A stretch of 64,000 nucleotides of DNA from Bacillus sp. HMF5848 (lineage in GTDB: Bacteria; Bacillota; Bacilli; Bacillales; HMF5848): assembly GCF_003944835.1 (NCBI RefSeq), contig NZ_RWIV01000001.1, positions 1,775,501 through 1,839,500 of the forward strand. The letters run 5' to 3'. Of the stretch, positions 56,944 through 64,000 are shown one piece after another; within the stretch, counting starts at the first letter, position 1; every line of letters begins with the position of its first letter. The notes beneath the pieces were generated by a model that worked only from the letters and a program-made list of their open reading frames with translations, did not search any database and was not told the DNA's origin. Position numbers and translations under genes: made by a program.

Positions 56944-58245
56944 GTGAACAACAGTGAAATAGTGGTTAGTCTTGACATCGGTACATCCAGTGTAAAGGTC
57001 ATAGTTGGCGAAATGGTCAATGGTGCTCTTAACATAATTGGTGTAGGCAATGTTAAGTCAAAAGGTTTAAAAAAAGGTTTGATTGTTGATATAGATGAAA
57101 CCGTTCATTCTATAAAAAAGGCAGTTGAAAAAGCGGAGCGTATGGTGGGGTTCGCAATTGAAAAAGTTGTTGTTGGAATTCCCTCAAACCATATACAAAT
57201 TCAAGACTGTCATGGAGTTGTCGCAGTAGCAGGTGAAAATCGTCAAATACGCGAAATTACTGATGAAGATATTGCACGCGTAATAGATGCAGCGCAATTC
57301 ATTTCAATTCCGCCGGACCGTGAAATCATTGATATTATCCCAAAACAATTTGTTGTAGATGGTAATGATGAGATTAGTGACCCTAGAGGTATGGAAGGTG
57401 TAAGACTAGAAATGGATGGTGTCATCATTACCACCTCTCGAACTTTCCTACATAACATCCTTCGATGTGTGGAACGAGCAGGTTTGGAAATATCCACTAT
57501 TTGCTTGCAGGCCCTCTCGGCAGGTACAATATCATTATCCAAAGATGAAAGAGATCTAGGAGTTGCATTAATAGATATTGGCGGTGGTTCGACTACTGTT
57601 TCTTACTTCAAGGATGGTTTTCTTAAAGGTACATCGGCTCTGTTAGTAGGAGGAGATCACATTACAAAGGATTTGTCTATAGTCTTGCGGACACCGTTTG
57701 AAGAAGCGGAAAAAGCAAAGATTACACATGGACATGCCTTTTATGAGGACGCTAGTCAAGATGTAACTTTTACTGTACCTATAATTGGTAGTGATCAGGT
57801 CAAGCATTGTAATCAGCTTGAAATTACTGAAATTATTGAAGCTAGATTAGAGGAAATGTTATATCTTATACAAGACGAACTGCGTTCGATAGGTGTTCGA
57901 GAGCTACCCGGTGGTTATGTTTTTACAGGTGGTGTAAGCGAACTTCAGGGGTATGTAGATTTAGCACAAGTTATTTTGCGTAACAATGTAAGAGTTGCAA
58001 AACCTGATTATATCGGTGTGCGAGAGCCACAATATACAACGGCTGTTGGTTTAATTCAATTTGCTTATGAAACAGCTAAGTTAAAAGGATTGCAAATAGG
58101 ATCAACAACATCCAATGCTGATGTATATGAATCCAAACCAAATAAAAAAGTGACACAAGCGCAAGCGCAGCAACAAAAACGTCAAAACCCTGACGAAAAG
58201 TTAACTAAAAAGGTAAAAAAAATCTTCGGATATTTCTTTGAATAA
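56944..58245 (+). CDS. ftsA: cell division protein FtsA
   Basis: A 433-residue actin-like ATPase that ties FtsZ filaments to the membrane. The phosphate-binding loops VVSLDIGTSSVKVIVGEM (phosphate 1) and ALIDIGGGSTTVSYF (phosphate 2) and the adenosine motif LPGGYVFTGGVSEL are present. The C-terminal amphipathic helix (KKVKKIFGYFFE) is the membrane-targeting end. The start is GTG at 56944 behind gggaggtg. It lies 32 bases before ftsZ. Confidence 0.97.
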   Translation: MNNSEIVVSLDIGTSSVKVIVGEMVNGALNIIGVGNVKSKGLKKGLIVDIDETVHSIKKAVEKAERMVGFAIEKVVVGIPSNHIQIQDCHGVVAVAGENRQIREITDEDIARVIDAAQFISIPPDREIIDIIPKQFVVDGNDEISDPRGMEGVRLEMDGVIITTSRTFLHNILRCVERAGLEISTICLQALSAGTISLSKDERDLGVALIDIGGGSTTVSYFKDGFLKGTSALLVGGDHITKDLSIVLRTPFEEAEKAKITHGHAFYEDASQDVTFTVPIIGSDQVKHCNQLEITEIIEARLEEMLYLIQDELRSIGVRELPGGYVFTGGVSELQGYVDLAQVILRNNVRVAKPDYIGVREPQYTTAVGLIQFAYETAKLKGLQIGSTTSNADVYESKPNKKVTQAQAQQQKRQNPDEKLTKKVKKIFGYFFE

Positions 58246-58277
58246 TAGATTTGTAATTTATTAGGGGGATTCTGCTA

Positions 58278-59414
58278 ATGTTGGAGTTCGATACAAATAT
58301 TGATCAGTTAGCTACAATAAAAGTAATTGGAGTAGGTGGTGGAGGAAACAACGCTGTAAACCGTATGATTGAACACGGTGTGCAAGGTGTTGACTTTATT
58401 GCCGTGAATACAGATGCACAAGCTTTAAACTTGTCAAAAGCTGAAACTAAGATGCAGATTGGTGCGAAATTGACACGTGGTCTCGGTGCCGGTGCCAATC
58501 CTGACGTAGGAAAAAAAGCTGCTGAAGAGAGCAGAGAACAAATTGAAGAAGCACTAAAGGGTGCTGATATGGTGTTTGTAACTGCAGGAATGGGCGGGGG
58601 AACTGGTACTGGTGCGGCTCCTGTTATTGCGCAAATTGCTCGTGAATTAGGTGCGTTAACTGTTGGAGTTGTAACAAGACCATTTACATTTGAGGGTAGA
58701 AAACGTGCTATGCAAGCTGCTACAGGTATTGCAGGTATGAAGGAAGCCGTTGATACATTAATTGTTATCCCGAATGATAGACTACTTGAAATTGTAGATA
58801 AAAACACACCGATGTTAGAAGCTTTCCGTGAAGCTGATAACGTATTACGTCAAGGTGTACAAGGTATCTCAGATTTAATTGCTGTGCCAGGCTTAATCAA
58901 CCTTGATTTTGCTGATGTTAAAACGATTATGTCAAATAAAGGTTCAGCATTAATGGGTATTGGTGTGTCAACCGGTGAAAATCGAGCGGCAGAGGCAGCA
59001 AAACGTGCGATATCAAGTCCATTATTAGAGACATCAATAGAAGGCGCTCAAGGTGTTCTTATGAACATTACTGGTGGCGCGAATTTGAGCTTGTATGAAG
59101 TACAAGAGGCAGCTGATATTGTAGCATCAGCTGCAGATCAAGAAGTAAATATGATTTTTGGTAGTGTAATTAATGAAACGCTGAAGGATGAAATTGTTGT
59201 AACAGTTATTGCAACCGGATTCTCGGAAGCTGAAATAGATCCAACTAAACCTTCAAGACCAATGTTATCTGGTAATCGTCAAGCAAGCCAGGCTGCAGAT
59301 AAACGTCCTGCTTATCGTAAAGAAGAACCTGTAGAGCCGATAAACCGTTCAAGCTCTCAAGAAGATACGTTAGATATTCCAACCTTCTTACGCAATCGTA
59401 ATAGAAGAGGGTAA
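58278..59414 (+). CDS. ftsZ: cell division protein FtsZ
   Basis: A 378-residue tubulin homologue that forms the Z ring. The GTP loop [13 protein letters not shown], tubulin signature GGGTGTGA (about 105-112), and the T7 loop in [14 protein letters not shown] are all conserved. A Ser/Pro-containing linker leads to the C-terminal peptide [12 protein letters not shown], which binds FtsA and SepF. The ATG at 58278 follows agggggat. A strong terminator follows. Confidence 0.99.
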   Translation: MLEFDTNIDQLATIKVIGVGGGGNNAVNRMIEHGVQGVDFIAVNTDAQALNLSKAETKMQIGAKLTRGLGAGANPDVGKKAAEESREQIEEALKGADMVFVTAGMGGGTGTGAAPVIAQIARELGALTVGVVTRPFTFEGRKRAMQAATGIAGMKEAVDTLIVIPNDRLLEIVDKNTPMLEAFREADNVLRQGVQGISDLIAVPGLINLDFADVKTIMSNKGSALMGIGVSTGENRAAEAAKRAISSPLLETSIEGAQGVLMNITGGANLSLYEVQEAADIVASAADQEVNMIFGSVINETLKDEIVVTVIATGFSEAEIDPTKPSRPMLSGNRQASQAADKRPAYRKEEPVEPINRSSSQEDTLDIPTFLRNRNRRG

Positions 59415-59428
59415 ATCAATATGACTTC

Positions 59429-59460
59429 AAAAGGCATGTGTATTACACATGCCTTTTTTG
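59429..59460 (+). terminator. terminator after ftsZ
   Basis: A perfect 12-bp stem, aaaaggcatgtg / cacatgcctttt, with a 5-base loop and a T-run. It closes the dcw cluster. Confidence 0.93.
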
Positions 59461-59909
59461 ACGTATAGGAAACTATATAATTCTGAACCTAGAAGAGTGC
59501 CTAGTCCCAAGCAATAATAAATCAATTTTACTTTTTCCTTAAAAGGATAATATTACCTAGTTTTTCCTTGAACACAAGCCAATTGTCTCTCAGGTCAGGA
59601 CTCCGCTGGCGCTCGTCTTGTGCTTGTCATCGTTAACGTTCTATGAAAGTAATTTATTTTCAAGGCTTTTGGTGTAAACGCTTGTATGGTTTTTTACGGG
59701 TTTCTCGAACAGGAAAGCCCATCTTCTTTAAGTGTGGGTGTGTGAGTTAAAATACATCAAAGATACGATAAGTATGCACTAACCAGTTTATGTTACAAAT
59801 TACGAGGGTATCTATCAAAATTTGTCTAGCTTACTCGGCATGAACCGACAGACTTCCTAATAGAGTGTACTATATACTAGTAGCTAGTAAGCTTAGGGGT
59901 GGGGATCTC
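59461..59909. repeat. interspersed repeat copy E and spoIIG upstream region
   Basis: No gene. Positions 59462-59500 (tataggaaactatataattctgaacctag in outline, then agagtgcctag) match the repeat opening; ttccttgaacacaagcc at about 59566 and cgctggcgctcgtc at about 59610 belong to the same family. Further right, tgtaaacgcttgta (59673-59686) resembles a CcpA site, and the last 100 bases must hold the spoIIGA promoter, which I could not place. Confidence 0.5.
59673..59686. promoter_or_regulatory. cre-like CcpA site upstream of spoIIGA
   Basis: tgtaaacgcttgta matches TGWAARCGYTWNCW in 13 of 14 positions. It lies 224 bases from the spoIIGA start, so a direct effect is unproven. Confidence 0.3.
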
Positions 59910-60836
59910 TTGACCATTTATTTAGATGCAATATGGTTATTGAACTTCCTGTTTGATGCGTTAATTTTGTCTCTAACAAGCTATATTTTGAAGCGTAAAG
60001 TAAAGAAAATCCGCTTGATTTTAGGGAGTTTATTGGGATCTTCAATAGTAATATTTATGCTAATACCACACACATCTATGCTTGTAAGTAACCCTATTGT
60101 GAAGCTATTTTTTTCTATGCTCATAATCTTTGTCACATTTGGTTTTGGTCAATTGCGTATTTTTATTGAGAATTTATTAACATTTTACTTCGCTACTTTT
60201 GCAATTGGTGGTGCGCTAGTAGGTGTTCATTATTTCTTGCAAGTCCAATTTGTAACAGAGAATGGTGTCATCATTACTAATCTAACTGGATTAGGAGATC
60301 CAATTGCATGGCTTTTCGTTGTTATTTGCTTTCCGCTACTTTGGTATTTTACAAAAAAAAGAATTTCTAATGTTAAATATCAAACGTACAAACATGATCA
60401 ATTAGTGGATGTAATCATTGAAATCTCAGATATTTCATTGAATGTTTGTGGGCTTATAGATAGTGGTAATTCATTACACGACCCTATATCTAAAGCACCA
60501 GTTATGATTGTTGATGCAACAGCTGTTTCAGACACCTTACCTAAAGATGTTGTTGATATTGCCTCACATCTGGATGATTTTTTACAGGGGCAAAAACATG
60601 TTCCTCAAGGATGGGAAGGGAGAGTTAGATTAATACCGTATCGAGTAGTAGGACAACAAGCTAATATGTTATTAGCATTAAAGCCCGACAAAATTAAAAT
60701 TGTTGATAAGAAGGGGAACACATATGAAACCAAAGGGTTATTCGCAATTAATCCCGCCCATTTTTCTAACGACAAAACCTTTAACGCTATAATTCATCCT
60801 AAAATGATGATTTCAGGTATATCGACAGCATCGTAA
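59910..60836 (+). CDS. spoIIGA: SpoIIGA, pro-sigma E processing protease
   Basis: A 308-residue aspartic protease with five N-terminal membrane helices (about 1-155) and a C-terminal protease domain. The active-site motif GLIDSGNSLHDP has Asp184, the residue reported as catalytic in B. subtilis (Asp183 there). It cuts the propeptide from sigma E after a forespore signal. The start is TTG at 59910 (MTIYLDAIWLLNF); an upstream start at 59865 would add 15 residues not seen in homologues. sigE follows after 57 bases, forming the spoIIG operon. Confidence 0.94.
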   Translation: MTIYLDAIWLLNFLFDALILSLTSYILKRKVKKIRLILGSLLGSSIVIFMLIPHTSMLVSNPIVKLFFSMLIIFVTFGFGQLRIFIENLLTFYFATFAIGGALVGVHYFLQVQFVTENGVIITNLTGLGDPIAWLFVVICFPLLWYFTKKRISNVKYQTYKHDQLVDVIIEISDISLNVCGLIDSGNSLHDPISKAPVMIVDATAVSDTLPKDVVDIASHLDDFLQGQKHVPQGWEGRVRLIPYRVVGQQANMLLALKPDKIKIVDKKGNTYETKGLFAINPAHFSNDKTFNAIIHPKMMISGISTAS

Positions 60837-60893
60837 ACTTATTAATTAGTACTATCATACTCACTTTTTACAAAAATAGAAGGGGGAAAGAAG

Positions 60894-61613
60894 TTGCGCT
60901 TTCTAAAATTTAAGCTCACATATTATTGGTATAAACTGCTCATTCGTATTGGTCTCAAAACTGACGAAGTATATTATATTGGTGGCAGTGAGGCGCTACC
61001 TCCTCCACTTTCTAAAGAGGAAGAAGAGCATTTACTTAAGAAGCTCCCTAGTGGCGATCAAGCAGCACGATCTATATTAATTGAGCGTAATCTTCGTTTA
61101 GTTGTTTATATAGCAAGGAAATTTGAAAATACTGGTATAAATATTGAAGACCTAATTAGCATTGGTACAATAGGATTAATTAAAGCGGTGAATACCTTCA
61201 ACCCAGAGAAGAAGATAAAGCTTGCTACCTATGCTTCTAGATGTATTGAAAATGAGATATTAATGTACTTAAGGCGAAACAATAAAATAAGATCCGAAGT
61301 CTCATTTGATGAGCCACTAAATATCGACTGGGATGGAAATGAGCTTTTATTGTCAGATGTTTTAGGGACGGAAGAAGATATTATTACAAGAGATTTAGAA
61401 GCGAATGTAGATCGTAAATTATTAATAAAGGCATTACAACAGTTAAGTGATAGAGAAAAACAGATTATGGAACTTCGTTTTGGATTAGTTGGCGGCGAGG
61501 AAAAAACGCAAAAGGATGTTGCAGATATGCTTGGTATTTCTCAGTCATACATTTCTCGACTTGAGAAAAGAATTATTAAGCGACTTCGTAAAGAATTTAA
61601 TAAAATGGTATAG
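60894..61613 (+). CDS. sigE: RNA polymerase sigma factor sigma E precursor
   Basis: A 239-residue pro-sigma factor. The first 27-29 residues ([18 protein letters not shown]) form the membrane-associating propeptide removed by SpoIIGA; region 2 has [17 protein letters not shown] and [16 protein letters not shown], and region 4 the [21 protein letters not shown]. It drives early mother-cell genes in sporulation, including spoVD and spoVE. The TTG start at 60894 follows gaaggggg. sigG follows after 135 bases. Confidence 0.97.
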   Translation: MRFLKFKLTYYWYKLLIRIGLKTDEVYYIGGSEALPPPLSKEEEEHLLKKLPSGDQAARSILIERNLRLVVYIARKFENTGINIEDLISIGTIGLIKAVNTFNPEKKIKLATYASRCIENEILMYLRRNNKIRSEVSFDEPLNIDWDGNELLLSDVLGTEEDIITRDLEANVDRKLLIKALQQLSDREKQIMELRFGLVGGEEKTQKDVADMLGISQSYISRLEKRIIKRLRKEFNKMV

Positions 61614-61727
61614 CTTAATAAAAAATTTTTCGTGCCTTGTCCTTTATATATCAATGTTTTCAAAATGGCTTGTAAAGGGTAGTGCATATTTTCCCTCACA
61701 CAGGAGATACTTTAATTTGAACAGCAA

Positions 61728-61742
61728 CTCCTGTTAGGAGGG
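61728..61742 (+). promoter_or_regulatory. hairpin covering the sigG ribosome site
   Basis: ctcct (61728-61732) pairs with aggag (61736-61740), the core of the sigG Shine-Dalgarno aggaggg at 61736-61742, with only a gtt loop between. In B. subtilis a sigG leader hairpin that dampens translation has been described, and this looks like its counterpart. Confidence 0.55.
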
Positions 61743-61748
61743 AAAAAT

Positions 61749-62528
61749 TTGACTAGAAACAAAGTAGAAATCTGCGGTGTAGACACATCAAAGCTTCCAG
61801 TCCTTAAAAACGATGAGATGCGGGAGCTGTTTAGAAACATGCAAGCAGGAGACATATCAGCTCGAGAAAAGCTTGTTAACGGTAATTTAAGACTCGTACT
61901 TAGCGTTATACAACGGTTTAACAACAGAGGAGAATATGTTGATGACTTGTTTCAAGTTGGCTGTATAGGTCTCATGAAATCCATTGACAATTTTGACTTA
62001 AGTCAGAATGTAAAGTTTTCTACATATGCTGTACCAATGATAATAGGCGAAATTCGCCGTTATTTACGTGACAACAATCCTATTCGTGTATCTAGGTCAT
62101 TGAGAGACATCGCTTATAAGGCTTTACAGGTACGCGAGAGATTGATGGGAGAAACATCAAGAGAGCCAACTGCAGAAGAAATTGCGAAAGTGTTAGAAGT
62201 TCCTCAAGAGGAAATAGTTTTTGCGCTAGATGCAATTCAAGATCCAGTATCTTTATTTGAGCCAATTTACAACGATGGTGGAGACCCTATCTATGTAATG
62301 GATCAATTAAGTGATGAACGAAATCGTGATTCAACTTGGATTGAAGAAATTGCTTTAATGGAGGGAATGCGTCGATTAAATGATAGGGAAAAGCTTATTT
62401 TACGAAAAAGATTTTTCCAAGGAAAAACACAAATGGAAGTAGCTGAGGAGATAGGGATATCTCAAGCACAAGTTTCTCGACTGGAAAAGGCGGCAATTAA
62501 GCAAATGAGTAAAAATATTCAAACATAA
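61749..62528 (+). CDS. sigG: RNA polymerase sigma factor sigma G
   Basis: A 259-residue late forespore sigma factor, nearly identical to B. subtilis SigG: RNKVEICGVDTSKLPVLKN at the N terminus, region 2 VDDLFQVGCIGLMKSIDNF, region 3 and the C-terminal HTH EEIGISQAQVSRLEKAA. It switches on forespore genes after engulfment. The N-terminal segment is where the anti-sigma factor CsfB/Gin and SpoIIAB act. The TTG start lies behind aggaggg; a small hairpin covers that site. A terminator follows. Confidence 0.98.
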   Translation: MTRNKVEICGVDTSKLPVLKNDEMRELFRNMQAGDISAREKLVNGNLRLVLSVIQRFNNRGEYVDDLFQVGCIGLMKSIDNFDLSQNVKFSTYAVPMIIGEIRRYLRDNNPIRVSRSLRDIAYKALQVRERLMGETSREPTAEEIAKVLEVPQEEIVFALDAIQDPVSLFEPIYNDGGDPIYVMDQLSDERNRDSTWIEEIALMEGMRRLNDREKLILRKRFFQGKTQMEVAEEIGISQAQVSRLEKAAIKQMSKNIQT

Positions 62529-62533
62529 AAATG

Positions 62534-62566
62534 AAAGTCTAGGACTAACTTCCTAGACTTTTTTCT
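62534..62566 (+). terminator. terminator after sigG
   Basis: A perfect 11-bp stem, aaagtctagga / tcctagacttt, with a 6-base loop and a T-run. Confidence 0.92.
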
Positions 62567-62968
62567 ATGGAAAAGTATGAAACTCTTTACCAAGCTGAGT
62601 TTCTAGCTCATAGCGCCAACATCGAGAGAAAATACACATCAGATTTTCTTGAAAAAATGTTCCTTGATTACACTCCAAACTTCTCTGCAGCTAGGAAGAC
62701 CGAGTGTTGATAACGTGACAGGGCGTTTCCTTGTTGTCGAGCTATGGCGCTCACCCTATGTTAGTACCGTTAGGGCGGACATTGCGTTTCATTAATTTTC
62801 AAATCAAGTCCTACATGACAAATTTTGAAAATAAATTGTGTAATGATCTTATAAATGTTTATATCCATTTGTTCGCTAATTTTTAGTTTTACGATTCTGC
62901 CTGATTCATTTCTAAATACAGATAGTAGAACATATATTGTTAATAAACACTAGAAGGAGCGGACGTAA
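62567..62968. repeat. interspersed repeat copy D in the sigG-ylmC gap
   Basis: No gene; ylmA, which lies here in B. subtilis, is absent. Positions 62568-62615 (tggaaaagtatgaaact, then tttctagctcatagcgcc) match the repeat opening, ttccttgatt is at 62660, gcagctag at 62687, and gataacgtgacagggcg at 62710 matches copy B. The right part is A/T-rich; the ylmC ribosome site is aaggagcgg. Confidence 0.5.
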
Positions 62969-63223
62969 ATGGTTAAAATCTCAGATTTTCAAGTGAAAGA
63001 TGTTGTTAATGTATCTGATGGGAAAAAACTTGGCAATATTACAGATATTGATATAAATCTTACAACAGGACGGATTGAATCCATTATTATCTCTGGGGTA
63101 GGTAAAGTTTTTGGGTTGTTTGGAAAGGATGACGAGGTTGTTGTACCTTGGAGAAATATTGTGAAAATTGGAGCGGACGTTATATTGGTAAGATTTCCTC
63201 AATCAATAGAAAGTGGGGACTAG
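62969..63223 (+). CDS. ylmC: YlmC/YmxH family PRC-barrel protein
   Basis: An 84-residue protein with a PRC-barrel fold, MVKISDFQVKDVVNVSDGKKLG followed by DIDINLTTGRIESIII and FGKDDEVVVPWRNIVKIG. The YlmC/YmxH family is widespread in Bacillus and linked to sporulation by name and location, but the exact role is not known to me. The ATG at 62969 follows aaggagcgg. It precedes the pgeF gene by 109 bases. Confidence 0.92.
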   Translation: MVKISDFQVKDVVNVSDGKKLGNITDIDINLTTGRIESIIISGVGKVFGLFGKDDEVVVPWRNIVKIGADVILVRFPQSIESGD

Positions 63224-63332
63224 TTCATATATCATACATAAATGCTTATTTAGTATGATTAAATGAAGCCGTTATATTTAAGTGGTTTATGATATAATTA
63301 CTAACAACAACCTCATTTAAAGGAAGAATGCT

Positions 63333-64000
63333 ATGAATGATTGTTTTGAAGCAAAGGACAACATTTTAACTATTCCACATTGGTCTAAATTGAAAGAAAA
63401 CCTTGTTACTGGGTTTACGACAAAACACGGTGGATTTAGCAAGAGTTATTATACATCATTAAACGTGGGTCTTCATGTACAGGACAGGGATATCGATGTT
63501 ATTAAAAATCGTATAAGAGTAGCAGAAAACGTGAATTTCCCCTTCGAAAAATGGATATTTGCAGACCAAATCCACAAAAATACAATCACTAAAATAACTC
63601 AGGATCATAAAGGCGCTGGTACGACTTCTTTACGTAGTGCTATACAGGCTACAGACGGCTTGTATACAAACGATCAAGGAGTTATGCTTGCGCTTTGCTT
63701 TGCTGATTGTGTACCTCTTTATTTTCTGGCACCTTCAAAAAACTATATCGGTATTGCTCACGCTGGTTGGAGAGGAACAGTTTCTAATATTGCTGGGAAA
63801 ATGGTCCAAACCTGGCTAGCTGAAGGAGTACGAATAGAGGAGATACATGTAGTTATTGGTCCATCTATTGAATCTTGTTGTTATATTGTAGACAATAAAG
63901 TTATTTGTGAAATTGAAAATGTACTAGATAACAGTAAAGAAAAGCCATATAATTTAATAGAAGAAGGACAATATTGTCTAAATTTGAAAGAAGTTAATAA
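63333..64000 (+). CDS. ylmD: peptidoglycan editing factor PgeF / YlmD (partial, cut by window end)
   Basis: An open frame from ATG 63333 runs without a stop to the last base (222 codons), so the gene continues outside the window. It encodes a YfiH/YlmD-type multicopper polyphenol oxidase domain: NVGLHVQD, TDGLYTNDQGVMLALCFADCVPLYF with the metal-site cysteine, HAGWRGTV with the metal-site histidine, and IGPSIESCCYIV. Homologues act on adenosine and inosine as purine nucleoside phosphorylases and/or edit peptidoglycan precursors. The ribosome site aaaggaag is 8 bases upstream. It follows ylmC as in B. subtilis. Confidence 0.93.
   Translation, partial: MNDCFEAKDNILTIPHWSKLKENLVTGFTTKHGGFSKSYYTSLNVGLHVQDRDIDVIKNRIRVAENVNFPFEKWIFADQIHKNTITKITQDHKGAGTTSLRSAIQATDGLYTNDQGVMLALCFADCVPLYFLAPSKNYIGIAHAGWRGTVSNIAGKMVQTWLAEGVRIEEIHVVIGPSIESCCYIVDNKVICEIENVLDNSKEKPYNLIEEGQYCLNLKEVN

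Noticed and set aside
58304-58807. A 167-codon frame on the minus strand inside ftsZ
   Set aside because: It mirrors the strongly conserved ftsZ coding strand and has no ribosome site or recognisable product.
59700-59909. Spo0A boxes and the spoIIG promoter
   Set aside because: Only partial matches such as tctcgaa at about 59702 and tgtcgg-type bases on the other strand were seen, not enough to place a promoter.
63637-63819. A 60-codon plus-strand frame near the window end
   Set aside because: It is an out-of-frame reading within the partial ylmD gene, which has clear family motifs in its own frame.

Overview
The window is a stretch of chromosome from a low-GC, endospore-forming, aerobic member of the Bacillaceae. 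The evidence is gene content and order, which follow the ylaK-to-ylmD arc of Bacillus subtilis: ylaK, ylaL, ylaN, ftsW, pycA, ctaA, ctaBCDEFG, ylbB-ylbP, panE, bshC, mraZ-rsmH-ftsL-pbpB, spoVD, murE, mraY, murD, spoVE, murB, divIB, ylxWX, sbp, ftsA, ftsZ, spoIIGA, sigE, sigG, ylmC, ylmD. The species cannot be named from sequence alone. Start codons TTG and GTG are common, and Shine-Dalgarno sites are strong, so many starts were reset to the codon that sits correctly behind a ribosome binding site.

Layout. 1-4 kb: PhoH-type ATPase (ylaK), ylaL, ylaN, ftsW. 4-7.5 kb: pyruvate carboxylase. 7.8-9.2 kb: a DNA photolyase, which B. subtilis does not have here. 9.3-16.8 kb: heme A synthesis and the caa3 cytochrome c oxidase genes, with ctaA divergent from ctaBCDEFG. 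16.9-33.5 kb: the ylb region, holding two acetyltransferases, an AI-2E family membrane protein, two CAP-domain proteins around a CBS protein, ylbD/ylbE, ricF, ylbG, rsmD-coaD, sporulation protein ylbJ, ylbK-ylbL and tmcAL. 33.8-40.1 kb: ylbN-rpmF, an enoyl-CoA hydratase, an RsfA/GerR-type regulator, ylbP, panE, a DUF3397 protein and bshC. 40.7-59.4 kb: the dcw (division and cell wall) cluster. 59.9-62.5 kb: the spoIIGA-sigE-sigG sporulation locus. The window ends inside ylmD (pgeF), which is cut by the edge.

How the genes work together. The dcw cluster builds lipid-linked peptidoglycan precursor (murE, mraY, murD, murB) and the divisome (ftsL, divIB, pbpB, ftsW, ftsA, ftsZ), with the spore-cortex paralogues spoVD and spoVE embedded in it. 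SpoIIGA activates pro-sigma E, and sigma G follows in the forespore. CtaA and CtaB make heme A for the oxidase encoded next to them.

Notable departures from the expected plan: murG is absent from its usual place between spoVE and murB, where a 190-bp element with 31-bp inverted ends lies instead; a free-standing MurF-N-like domain protein sits between murE and mraY; and several intergenic gaps carry decayed copies of one family of interspersed repeats, two of which share a hairpin with a compensatory base-pair change. No tRNA, rRNA, CRISPR array, transposase or prophage gene was seen. Most of the window is ordinary core genome.
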